From: Verrucomicrobium sp. BvORR034
GTDB lineage: Bacteria > Verrucomicrobiota > Verrucomicrobiia > Verrucomicrobiales > Verrucomicrobiaceae
Length of the DNA stretch: 58,701 nt
Reading direction: 5' to 3'
NCBI RefSeq assembly: GCF_000739635.1
Contig: NZ_BATQ01000120.1
Span: 1 to 58,701 of the forward strand
A program made the translations under genes and the position numbers. This document shows, one piece after another, positions 27,094 through 34,924 of this stretch (position 1 is the stretch's first letter; each line of letters begins with the position of its first letter). Under the pieces are notes generated by a model that did not search any database, was not told where the DNA came from, and was given only the letters and a program-made list of their open reading frames with translations.

Positions 27094-28992
27094 CTACCAA
27101 CTCACCCGGAGTCCGACCAGTCCGCTGTGATTTTCGTAGTTCTCGCGACCCAGACTGGCCTGATAGGCAATGTAGGCGGCATAGCGTTTCCATGAGACAT
27201 TGAGCGCTGCTGTCAGCAGAAGACTGTCGCGTCCCATCTCGGGCCCATACACGGTGAAGAGGCTGCCGCTGTCATTGGCGAAGCGGGCCTGAAAGGGAAG
27301 GCTGTCATCATGGAACTCATGTTGCCACTGAATGCCCACCGAAGGGGTCACAAGGGCAGAACCCACCTTGGTGGTGTAGGCGACCCGAGGTCCAATGCGG
27401 GTGCGCAGCGAGCTTGCGTCCTGGGATTCAATGACGAGGGGCAAGAGTGAACCGACTTCGTCGTAGCCATCAATGCTGACCAGGGTGTAGAGCACAGAGG
27501 CCATAGGGGTGATCGTCCAACCGCCCAGTTTGAAGTCGTAACCCATCCCCAGATAAGCGTCGAACTGTTTCCCCTCCGTTTCACCACGAGCCGTGCCGAG
27601 AAATGCGCTTCTCTCAATGTCATATGAATTGTAGCCGCCACCCACTATGGCCTCGGTAAAGAAGCCGCCATCGTGATACATGGCATAGACCGCGGCTTTT
27701 CCGCCATCGGCTTCCACGTTGCTCGTCCCCGTGAGGTCGCCTTCTGTATGGGAATAGCCCACACTGACGCCTACGACGAACTGTTCACTGAGACGGTAGT
27801 CCACACCCATGGCCGTGCCCACCGTTGTACCGTCGTAGCTGTTGGCACCACCGGCAGTGAGGTAGTCCCCGGTCCCTACGATGAAGAAGCCCCAACGCAG
27901 GTCCTCATCCTCTTGCACTTCTTTAGGTTGCACGCCTTCACCTCTTTTGCCGCCCCAGCTGTTCTTGCCCCCTGTGGGATTTTTTCCGCTCCACGGATTT
28001 TTCTCACTCGGCACAGACTCCGGACTGTAAACATCGGGAGCCCGGTTGGACCAGGCGTAGGATTGGGCACGAAGGTCAGCGAATCGCTGCTGAACGCTGA
28101 ACACCTCGGTGTCGAACTGGGAAAAGCCCTGGGTGTAGATGGAGGTAAGGCCTGGCAGGGAGGCGATGTCCACCACTTGGGCTGCCAGCAGAAGCGTCTT
28201 CCGCAGTTCAGCAGCCTTTTCTGCATCGCTCCCTCCAGAGGAATCCCCTTCACCTTCCCCCTCATCATCAGGGGTGGTATCAACCACCTCCGCACAGATC
28301 GCTTTGATGATCTCATTTGTGTCCAGGGTCACCGCCCCATTTCGCGCCAGGAGCCGTCCCGTGACGGACGCTCCTGTCGTGGCGGTGATGGAGGTGAGGG
28401 CAAGGACATTTCCCTGGAAAGTGGAGTTGGTGCCCAGCGTGGCCGAGCTGCCCACCTGCCAGAAAATATGACACGCCTGCCCCCCGTTGATAATGACCAC
28501 GGAGCTATTGGAAGCTGTGATCAGGGTGGATCCGGTCTGGAAAACCCACACCGCGTCAGGATTGCCCTGCGCATCCAGAGTGAGCGTACCTGTAAGCCCC
28601 AGAGAAAAACCGCCATCGTTATAAACGCCCGCAACGAGCGTCAACCCACCGAGTGTACCTGCGGTGATGGTGCCTGTAGGGGCCAGACCAGCGGCATTGT
28701 TATACGCAGTCACCAGGTCAATTTTGGCCTGCGCCGTGACCGCGTCGTCGGCATGATTCGTTCCTGTAAGGGTGATGCTGCCACCGTTTGTGATCGCGGG
28801 GTTTGGATGGGTTCCGATATCCCCGACGATGGTGGTGGGACCGGTATTGCTGATCCCAGACCCCGCCAGCACCGCAAAACTGTCAGCTGTGCCGAGGTCT
28901 ACAGATTGCGCATGGATAGCATGGTGGAGAATCAACGCTAGAAACGCGGAAATAACGTGCAGCAGGAGCCGCTTGCATTTTTTAGGACTCAT
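27094..28992 (-). CDS. DUF3494 ice-binding-like domain fused to autotransporter beta-barrel
   Basis: 632 residues from ATG 28992 (MSPKKCKRLLLHVISAFLAL), which gives a signal peptide ending near HAQS; an in-frame ATG at 29040 is less likely. The first 220 mature residues match the DUF3494 ice-binding fold: FAVLAGSGISNTGPTTIVGD, ITLTGTNHADDAVTAQAKID, YNDGGFSLGLTGTLTLDAQG and VWVFQTGSTLITASNSSVV. A 130-residue Ser/Gly/Lys-rich linker follows. The C-terminal 260 residues form an autotransporter barrel (VVGVSVGYSHTEGDL; ending LVGLRVSW). DUF3494 proteins adsorb to ice or act as adhesins; display through a type V barrel is unusual in my experience. AT-rich DNA lies immediately upstream. Confidence 0.87.
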   Translation of the reverse strand: MSPKKCKRLLLHVISAFLALILHHAIHAQSVDLGTADSFAVLAGSGISNTGPTTIVGDIGTHPNPAITNGGSITLTGTNHADDAVTAQAKIDLVTAYNNAAGLAPTGTITAGTLGGLTLVAGVYNDGGFSLGLTGTLTLDAQGNPDAVWVFQTGSTLITASNSSVVIINGGQACHIFWQVGSSATLGTNSTFQGNVLALTSITATTGASVTGRLLARNGAVTLDTNEIIKAICAEVVDTTPDDEGEGEGDSSGGSDAEKAAELRKTLLLAAQVVDIASLPGLTSIYTQGFSQFDTEVFSVQQRFADLRAQSYAWSNRAPDVYSPESVPSEKNPWSGKNPTGGKNSWGGKRGEGVQPKEVQEDEDLRWGFFIVGTGDYLTAGGANSYDGTTVGTAMGVDYRLSEQFVVGVSVGYSHTEGDLTGTSNVEADGGKAAVYAMYHDGGFFTEAIVGGGYNSYDIERSAFLGTARGETEGKQFDAYLGMGYDFKLGGWTITPMASVLYTLVSIDGYDEVGSLLPLVIESQDASSLRTRIGPRVAYTTKVGSALVTPSVGIQWQHEFHDDSLPFQARFANDSGSLFTVYGPEMGRDSLLLTAALNVSWKRYAAYIAYQASLGRENYENHSGLVGLRVSW

Positions 28993-29149
28993 ATTTTGTC
29001 TGGGTAGGCTGACATGGCGAGACGCAAGGGCTCGAGACACCGTGGCAATTGTGCCAATTATATTTTCGCCATATATTTATATAACACCGCCACTCTTTCA
29101 GGTTGGCTCCATGCGCACAATGCATATTTTTCTTTATATTTATGTTAAT

Positions 29150-29434
29150 TTATTCATATATTGCCTCTTCTAATTTTTTACATGGCGCTTTTGGGGCACA
29201 TTTGCTGTGCCACCACTTTAACATTTCGATGAAGTCCGCCTCTTGCAGAAACCTCATTCTCAGCAGATCACGCCAGTGGCCCTCTCGTTTTGACAAGCAT
29301 TCGAAGCTTCCAAGAGAAGAATGGGTTTCTTCGCAAATGCTCGCGGCATATTGCATCAGTTTCCATACTCGCTGCTCCTCAAAGATGCCGGCATCACGCG
29401 TTTCGTTAGCGACAAAGTCGTCCTGACGGCGCAC
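29150..29434 (-). CDS. Possible degenerate four-helix-bundle protein
   Basis: 94 codons, with a helical, Glu/Lys-rich product. LSKREGHWRDLLRMRFLQEA resembles the ECREAxYWLRLL-type segment of small four-helix-bundle (23S rRNA intervening-sequence-like) proteins, and KLMQYAASICEE resembles the preceding helix, but conserved residues are mostly missing. Codon use is less GC-rich than in neighbours. It may be a remnant or a chance frame. Confidence 0.25.
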   Translation of the reverse strand: MRRQDDFVANETRDAGIFEEQRVWKLMQYAASICEETHSSLGSFECLSKREGHWRDLLRMRFLQEADFIEMLKWWHSKCAPKAPCKKLEEAIYE

Positions 29435-29497
29435 AAAAGGACAGAAGGCTCACCGATTGCAGCTCGCATTGAGGGTCATGTACACCGACCTGCGCTT

Positions 29498-29526
29498 CAT
29501 CAACCATCAACCATCAACCATCAACC
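29498..29526. repeat. Short tandem repeat, 4 x CATCAAC
   Basis: Four head-to-tail copies of the heptamer CATCAAC in the spacer just before the decayed duplicate of the regulator genes. No coding role. Possible slippage site. Confidence 0.8.
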
Positions 29527-29664
29527 AAATCTCGCGGCTCCTCAGCCGAGGGCCGCATCACGTTCTCGCTCGGTCAACTGTGGCACCCCAAAAACTTGGC
29601 GTCTTCCCATGCCATCCGCACCGGCCACAAATATCGCAAGCGCCCCACCTGAGGCGATTGCGTC

Positions 29665-29860
29665 TGGTGATTCAAACCCGTTGAAGAAGGCAGACTCTAC
29701 AGTGCCGTCACCATTGCGTTGAGAATCTCATCAGGCACTTCGGGAAGCCCACGAGAGCGACTCCCCGCAAGAAAGCGCCGGCACAAGCTGACAACCCGCA
29801 AAGTGGAGGTCATGGCGTTGCGTCATTGCAGGCATGTTGAATAAACAGATCGCAGACGTG
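29665..29860 (+). pseudogene. Decayed fragment of a FixJ-type regulator gene
   Basis: About 195 bases align with 25844-26034 of the FixJ gene: AACCCGTTGAAGAAGG and CAGACTCTACAGTGCCGTCA match with few changes, then ACAAGCTGACAACCCGC and GTCATTGCAGGCATGTTGAA. Several insertions and deletions break the frame. The fragment stops inside the HTH region at ACGTG and continues directly into sequence that in the intact locus lies 220 bases further on. It cannot encode a working regulator. Confidence 0.85.
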
Positions 29861-29878
29861 TGAGACCTAGGTCCGATA
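29860..29878 (+). promoter_or_regulatory. Duplicated operator, site 5
   Basis: GTGAGACCTAGGTCCGATA, one base different from site 4. It is retained upstream of the receiver pseudogene although that gene has lost its start, so it could still bind the regulator as a decoy. Confidence 0.5.
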
Positions 29879-29926
29879 GGCTACGGGGAGCGAATATTGG
29901 AGGGTAAAGCTGACCCCGAGTTAGTC

Positions 29927-30356
29927 CCCGCCCCCCATCCACGTTTACATCGTGGACGACGATCCCGCAGTACGGACCGCCTATGCGCGATTGCTGCGAT
30001 CAGCCTTGATCGAAGCTCAGACCTTCAGTTGCGTGGAAGAATTCCTAAATGCCAGGGTCACAGATGCCAATGCCTGCGTCGGCTCAGACATTGTGATGCC
30101 CCGCGCCAGTGGTCTGGAACTACCCAACAAACTGGCCCACTCTGGCCGGAAGTTGCCGATCATCTTCATCACTGCGCATGACTCCAAGGAACTGCGCAAC
30201 AGGGCGCAAAGCATCGGCGCGGTGGCGTTGTTCCGCAAACCCGTAGATGGTCAGGCGCTGCTGGATGCCATTGCTTGGGCTGTGAACAAAACTCCAGTGA
30301 CAGCCAACCAACCTACGGAACCGAATGGGCAAATAGGAGCAAGAGTCCACAGATAG
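29927..30356 (+). pseudogene. Receiver-gene copy without start codon
   Basis: Same protein as the receiver at 26317, but AAACCATGTCC has become GAGTTAGTCC, so the initiator ATG is replaced by an in-frame TAG. The nearest alternative start is a GTG at 29952, which would remove the first strand and begin inside the acidic DDD motif. An extra G near the end (AATGGGCAAATAG) shifts the last codons and extends the tail to 30356. The body still has the phospho-acceptor Asp in SDIVMPR, the Thr and the Lys. Most likely inactive; the intact body suggests recent loss. Confidence 0.75.
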
Positions 30357-30400
30357 GTCACCCTATGCAGCGCAGGATGGGACCAAGCCTATTCGCACTG

Positions 30401-30851
30401 CGACCTCCTTCTGTCCGCCGCTTCCTACAGGAAACTCCTCACCCGCACGGCTGTACTGCCAGACGGTGGGCGATTTTTGCCTTGTCTTTCATGACACGGG
30501 ACGCAGCGTAGCGCTTCCAGGTCAGCATTCCGGAAGTTTGCATTGGGGACTCACCCGACATGTGGCATTTCCTAAAACCCAACGCCGAACACACGGCTCC
30601 GAATACCGCGACCTTTACAGTTCACGCAATTTAGCTGCCAAAATGGTTTTGAATCTGTTTGGACAAAATGCTGGAGGAGTGTCGCGAGACCTTTTGAGGC
30701 TGGACTAGGCGCGAGGAGGGTCGTGAATCGAGATTCACAACCGACAAGCAACGCCGTCCGGTCTCCAAAGGACCGCAAGCCACAGGGCAGGCCGTCATCC
30801 TGATGAAGCCGCCCTTCACCCGCCACCTCCGGCTGTTTTCCAAACAGGCTC
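30401..30851. other. Intergenic region after duplicated segment
   Basis: No intact gene. On the minus strand 30501-30529 encodes LTWKRYAA, resembling the SWKRYAAY segment near the end of the autotransporter (27177-27203), so a sliver of a second barrel gene may remain. The frames across the rest look like chance. Confidence 0.4.
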
Positions 30852-31139
30852 TTAGCCCTTGGCAGTCTTTTTCACGGTCTTCTTGGCTGACTTTCCTTGA
30901 GGGGACTTTGCAGCGGATTTTGATGCTTTCTGCACCTGCTTCAGCTCCTTGCCCGCCTCCTTTGCCTTTTTCTTTGCCTGCTTAAAGGCAGCTCTGGCAG
31001 CTTTAACCGCCTGCTTGGCGGCCACTACCAGGGAACTTGCCTCCTCAGCATTTTGCTGGGCGGCTGAAAGAGCCGAGGGAACTGCGGCCACAGCTTTTTT
31101 GCGAGTGGCAGCTTTTTTGGATGCTTTGGGCACTTTCAT
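30852..31139 (-). CDS. Histone H1-like Lys/Ala-rich protein
   Basis: 95 residues from ATG 31139 (MKVPKASKKAATRKKAVAAV); the longer frame to 31193 adds an unlike segment. Composition is mostly Lys and Ala with an amphipathic middle (AAKQAVKAARAAFKQAKKK) and a KSAKKTVKKTAKG tail, as in bacterial histone H1/AlgP-like nucleoid proteins. Likely binds DNA non-specifically. Divergent from the choice-of-anchor I gene; the shared spacer carries two inverted repeats. Confidence 0.75.
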   Translation of the reverse strand: MKVPKASKKAATRKKAVAAVPSALSAAQQNAEEASSLVVAAKQAVKAARAAFKQAKKKAKEAGKELKQVQKASKSAAKSPQGKSAKKTVKKTAKG

Positions 31140-31175
31140 TGGGGAAGGGCAGATGTTCTCGTTGGCGGGGTTGTC

Positions 31176-31191
31176 GTTACGAAAACGTAAC
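31176..31191. promoter_or_regulatory. Inverted repeat GTTACG-AAAA-CGTAAC
   Basis: A perfect 6-base inverted repeat with AAAA spacer in the divergent region between the histone-like gene (37 bases upstream of its start) and the choice-of-anchor gene. Suitable size for an operator of a dimeric repressor; no identified regulator. Confidence 0.45.
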
Positions 31192-31193
31192 AC

Positions 31194-31231
31194 AATGTCA
31201 CATATGGATGCAATTCATGGAATGTGACATT
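31194..31231. promoter_or_regulatory. Inverted repeat AATGTCACAT-N18-ATGTGACATT
   Basis: Perfect 10-base arms separated by 18 bases, three bases after the previous inverted repeat and in the same divergent promoter region. Could be a pair of half-sites on two helical turns, or a hairpin in the leader RNA. Confidence 0.5.
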
Positions 31232-31320
31232 TACATTCCTCCTCCCCCTCGCCCCTGCGTGACGAAAGTTTTGCACGTCGCCTCGCCCACTGCTCAAACC
31301 GCCACACGACTATGCGCTGC

Positions 31321-32822
31321 ATGAAAACCATTTTACCGCCACTTCTCACCGCAGTAGCCTCAGCGTCGCTCCTCACCACCTCCCCGGCCGCTTCGCTGAG
31401 GTTTCTGAGCCAGTTCCAACCCAAGGATGGCGGGGCGGAGATTGTCGGTTTCACTCCAGACGGGCATCGGCTCGCCACCATGTTCTCCGGCGGGAAAGAT
31501 GGCAACGGTGTGCAAATCCTGAAACTAGACGGCAACGGCGTCCTTGCGGAAGAGCACGTCCTCGATCTGGGCAAGTTGTTTGACGGCAAAATCCTCACCC
31601 TCAGCAGCGTTGCCCTGGATCCTCTAGGCCGCGGCCTGGGTGCGGTGGTGGCGGTGCCCACTGAGAACAGCAAGGTGCAGGGGAAGCTGGTGCTCTTCGA
31701 CTACCGAAGCGGGACCCTGCTGGGGGAGACGCTCGATGTCGGCTCCCACCCCGACTGCGTTCGTTTCTCTGAGGACGGACAACATCTCCTCGTGGCCAAT
31801 GAAGGCGAGTATGTGAAGGACTCTTCCGCTCCCGGCTCCCTTTCCTTGGTGGACATTTCTGGAGTGAAAGAAGCCTCGGCAGAAGGCGTCAAGGGATTGA
31901 CGGTACAGACCTACGATTTCAAGGATCAGGACTTGGCCAAGATTCGCGTCAACGAGCCCGGTGTCCCCCGATACGAAGCGGTGGAACCCGAGTATGTGGT
32001 CGGGCTGGATGGGAGAGCCTATGTCACGCTTCAGGAAAACAACGCCATCGCGGTGTTTGATCTCAGGGCGAAGCGCTGGATCGCCGTGCATTCGCTCGGG
32101 ACCATCGCCCAGACGGTGGACGCCAACAGCCAGGACAAGAAGGCGGAGATCCGCTACAAGATCTCTGGCATGCCCATGCCGGACACGCTGGCGGTGTTCC
32201 ACCAGGACGGAAAAGTCCTCATCGCAACCGCCAACGAAGGCGATGCCCGGCCCGACGACTTTGACCGGATCGCCCTGGCCGCGGCAAAGCTCGCCCCAGA
32301 AGTAGCGGCCAGCCTCCCTCTCAATGAGATCGGCAGCCTTGAGATCTCCAAACTGGACGGCGATACCGATCAGGACGGAGACATCGACGTCCCGACGATG
32401 TTCGGCACCCGCTCGCTTTCCGTGTGGGATGCAGCAACCGGCAAGCTCGTCGCTGACACCGGCTCGCTCGAAACGGTGCTGCTTGAGCAAGACAAAACCC
32501 TTCACAACATTGAGGAAGGCAATCCCGGAAAGTTTGACAAACGCTCTGCCAAAAAGAGCCCCGAGCCGGAAGCGCTCACGATCGGCAGACTGGGCCAACG
32601 CCTCTGGGCATGGAACGGCAGAATGGCATCGTGATGTACGACATCACGTCACCCAGCCAGCCCATCTTCACGGCCTACGCCAACACCATTGCCCAAAAAC
32701 TGGTCGCACCCGAGTGTCTGGTTTTCATCCCCGGTGACAAGAATCCCACCGGCAAAGCGCTGCTCATCGGCGGTTATGAACTCAACGGTGGCGGCATCGG
32801 CGTCTTCGAAGTCGCCCCGTGA
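31321..32822 (+). pseudogene. Choice-of-anchor I family gene split by a frameshift
   Basis: Frame one (31321-32634) encodes a signal peptide and a beta-propeller-like domain: AEIVGFTPDGHRLATMFSGG, VGSHPDCVRFSEDGQHLLVA, NEGEYVKDSS, VEPEYVVGLDGRAYVTLQEN, IATANEGDARPDD, MFGTRSLSVWDA and KSPEPEALTIGRLGQRLWAW. It then stops after NGRMAS. The expected continuation MERQNGIVMYDITSPSQP lies in the next frame (32610-32822) and runs to the normal end. In the family the junction usually reads like a Trp/Phe-Val-Gly-Met-Glu-Arg sequence, so a short stretch is probably missing around 32605-32612. Secreted, perhaps a phosphatase/esterase-like propeller. Interrupted unless this is a base-calling error. Confidence 0.8.
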
Positions 32823-32851
32823 TAGGTAAGAGCCGTTCGATGCACTTGAAG

Positions 32852-32882
32852 GGCGCTCACTTTGGTGAACAAGGTGAGCGCT
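32852..32882 (+). terminator. Terminator-like hairpin
   Basis: GGCGCTCAC (32852-32860) pairs with GTGAGCGCT (32874-32882) around a 13-base loop, followed by CTTTGGTT. It lies 30 bases after the end of the choice-of-anchor gene. The T run is weak. Confidence 0.5.
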
Positions 32883-33046
32883 CTTTGGTTCCGTGAAATA
32901 GGGCTGGGCACCACAGGCTTCAGCCTGCCCCAGGATATTCGTTGTATGAACCTTAGTTTCGCTACGCTGGGTTGCCTCGTCTGAGAGATCGGGATAGCGC
33001 CTTCAAGTCACGCATTGGAGGGGAGGCTCGACTCCGGAGACTGATT

Positions 33047-33195
33047 CCGCCTAAAGGCGGTACTCCAACCCTGCTGCGCATGTTTTTTTGGAGTTCGAAT
33101 GGTGGATTGCGCTGCTCACAGCCTGTCTCTGGAGGTGAGGTTCCAAACTCCCTGTGAGGGTTCCCACCATGGTTGGAGTACCGACTTGGGTCGGC
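33047..33195. repeat. REPIN-like element (inverted REP pair)
   Basis: Left unit: hairpin CCGCC-TAAA-GGCGG followed by TACTCCAACC. Right unit, inverted: GGTTGGAGTA followed by hairpin CCGAC-TTGG-GTCGG. The arms GGTACTCCAACC (33059-33070) and GGTTGGAGTACC (33171-33182) are perfect reverse complements about 100 bases apart. This architecture, two palindromic REP units facing each other, is that of REPINs moved by RAYT transposases. No transposase is in the window. Confidence 0.6.
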
Positions 33196-33303
33196 TTAGG
33201 GAAGCAGTTTAAAGTACAAACACAGTTTGTCTACGTTGCGGTCCTCCCTGAGGTGGCTGCAAGACTCTAGGCAGCCGGATTTTGTTGTTTAATCTGAAGT
33301 CCT
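33196..33303. other. Spacer between REPIN-like element and gspE remnant
   Basis: No feature seen. The stretch 32883-33046 before the element holds only a small hairpin, CAGGC-TTCA-GCCTG near 32918-32931, and no gene. Confidence 0.4.
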
Positions 33304-34163
33304 TCACGCCGGTGGCGGATCTTCAGTTGCCGCGTGATCACGCGAGGCCATCACCTCCTCCACCGTGGTGTGGCCAGCTAGCACCTTCAGCCAGCCGTAC
33401 TCCCTCAGAGACAGAAATCCTTCCTCCCTCGCCTGGCGCAGCAGTTCATTGGCACTGGCCCGGCTTGCCACCAGATCCTGGATCGCGGGGGTGAGCAGAG
33501 CTATTTCATAGATCGCCAACCGCCCGTGATAGCCGGTGCTGCGGCAGGCATGGCAGCCCCCTGGATTCGCACCGTAGAACGTCTGCCCCTGGCCCTCGGC
33601 AAAGCCGCAGGCACGCAGCTTTTCCTCACTGTACTCCACCGGCACCCCACAGTGCGGGCACAAGGATCTCATCAGCCGTTGTGCGAGGAAGGCACGCACG
33701 GAGGTCGCCACTAAGAAAGACTCCACTCCCATCTCCACCAGACGAGTGATGCCACCTATGGAGTCATTCGTGTGAAGGGTGGAGAACACCAAGTGACCGG
33801 TGAGCGAGGCACGCACGGCGATCTCAGCTGTCTCTAGATCGCGGATTTCACCGATCATCACCACATTGTGATCACCGCGCAGGATGCTGCGGAGACCGGC
33901 AGCAAAGGTCAGGTTGATCTCAGGCTTCACCGCGATCTGCACCACTCCCGGGGCTTGTGCTCCACAGGATCTTCAATGGTCACGATGCGGCGGTGAATAC
34001 TGTTCAGCGCAGAGAGAAAGGTGTAGAGCGTGGTGCTCTCGCCACTGCCGGTGAGGCCGGTGACGAGAACGATGCCATTGGGCTTGGCCAGCAGTTGATC
34101 AATCTTCGCCCGATAGGCGGGCGTGAATCCCAAGAGAATACCGCGGCACCTTGCTGAGGACAT
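33304..34163 (-). pseudogene. gspE/pilB-type ATPase pseudogene
   Basis: The C-terminal 213 residues (33304-33945) are clearly a type II secretion/type IV pilus ATPase: LRSILRGDHNVVMIGEIRDL, GHLVFSTLHTNDSIGGITRL and a CPHC...CHAC zinc motif. The preceding part (33927-34163) reads LLAKPNGIVLVTGLTGSGES and RRIVTIEDPVEHK, in another frame. Three lesions: a frameshift just after EDPVEHK; Walker A GSGKS/T changed to GSGES with loss of the catalytic Lys; and absence of the N-terminal half. No other gsp or pil genes are near. Not a working ATPase. Confidence 0.88.
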
Positions 34164-34622
34164 GCCAGACCCTCTATTTCCAAGGATCTGAAGTCAAAAA
34201 GCCACCCGTGACGAATCCGCCACGTCAACTCTGATGAATCATCTGCGATACTATATTCCGATAGTTTTCTCAAGAATTGCGCGCCAAGCATTTTCGCCTT
34301 CTGGATTCGAATGGAAAAAGCGCCATGAGAAGTTTTTCACCTGAAATGTCCGACCTGCGCCAGTGCCACCGCACCCGAGTTTGGCATTATCCTCTCAAAC
34401 CAACCGGCTTTCATCAGCATATTGATATGCCAAAATATACTTTGCAGCGGCCCCAGTTTTCTCCCACTGTGTCGTGTTGTGAGAATGATCTTCGCCGTCA
34501 TTTTCTGCGTCGTGCTGGAACTTGGGCTGGTGATACTGGTGACAATGCCACCAGGATGCCACTTTGCTCTTTCATCAGCCAGCGCAGCGCCCCCTGCTGG
34601 ACCGGGCTATGAGTTCAGCCGT

Positions 34623-34651
34623 ACCAACCGCCCCTTGGTCGGCCGGTTGGT
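34623..34651. repeat. Inverted repeat ACCAACCG...CGGTTGGT
   Basis: Eight-base perfect arms separated by 13 bases, 23 bases before a second hairpin. The pair resembles a small dispersed palindromic element rather than an operator, because no gene starts within 270 bases. Confidence 0.5.
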
Positions 34652-34673
34652 GGGTCGTGTCGACCGATGGTGC

Positions 34674-34688
34674 AGGGGCGCTGCCCCT
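34674..34688 (+). terminator. Hairpin AGGGGC-GCT-GCCCCT with T tract
   Basis: Perfect six-base GC-rich stem with a three-base loop followed by TTT, a terminator-like shape. No gene ends just before it, so it is more likely part of a dispersed repeat with the inverted repeat at 34623. Confidence 0.4.
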
Positions 34689-34924
34689 TTTCATTCCCCA
34701 TGGGTGAAACCGAGGGCATCCACCGAGTAGCACGCTCAAGCTACGGGAGCCGTTGTTCGCGAACGATTTCCAAGGACATACAGTTCCGATGTCTCTGGGC
34801 AGTAGCCCGGCGCGACGCATTGAACATGTATAGCTCAAAAAATGTTGCCTCCGAATCACATTTTCGGCTACAACATGGAGACAACCCAGTCCTCCTCTGA
34901 CTTCTACCCCTGCTCCACACCACC

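Larger units (their letters stand above)
28993..29660. other. AT-rich intergenic region
   Basis: The stretch 29050-29180 is strongly AT-rich (ATATATTTATATAAC; TTATATTTATGTTAATTTAT) against the GC-rich background and must include the autotransporter promoter. A possible small minus-strand gene at 29150-29434 is listed separately. Four tandem copies of CATCAAC lie at about 29498-29526. No other gene is supported. Confidence 0.5.
29857..30400 (+). repeat. Second copy of receiver-gene segment
   Basis: Direct repeat of 26251-26794, roughly 94% identical by eye, covering operator, leader, receiver gene and about 60 bases downstream. Similarity ends sharply after TTCGCACTG in both copies. Together with the FixJ fragment just before it, this is a segmental duplication separated by about 3.1 kb that contains the autotransporter gene. 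Confidence 0.9.
34164..34924. other. Long intergenic region with hairpins
   Basis: About 760 bases without a supported gene. The 102-codon plus frame at 34422 has a hydrophobic patch but runs through the hairpins and is probably chance. Two inverted repeats lie at 34623-34651 and 34674-34688, listed separately. The DNA from 34200 to 34450 is less GC-rich than its surroundings. Confidence 0.5.

Noticed and set aside
29498-29526. CRISPR-like repetition
   Set aside because: Only a seven-base tandem repeat without spacers; not an array.
34422-34730. Plus-strand frame with a hydrophobic helix
   Set aside because: Its second half runs through two palindromes, and there is no family resemblance or ribosome-binding site.
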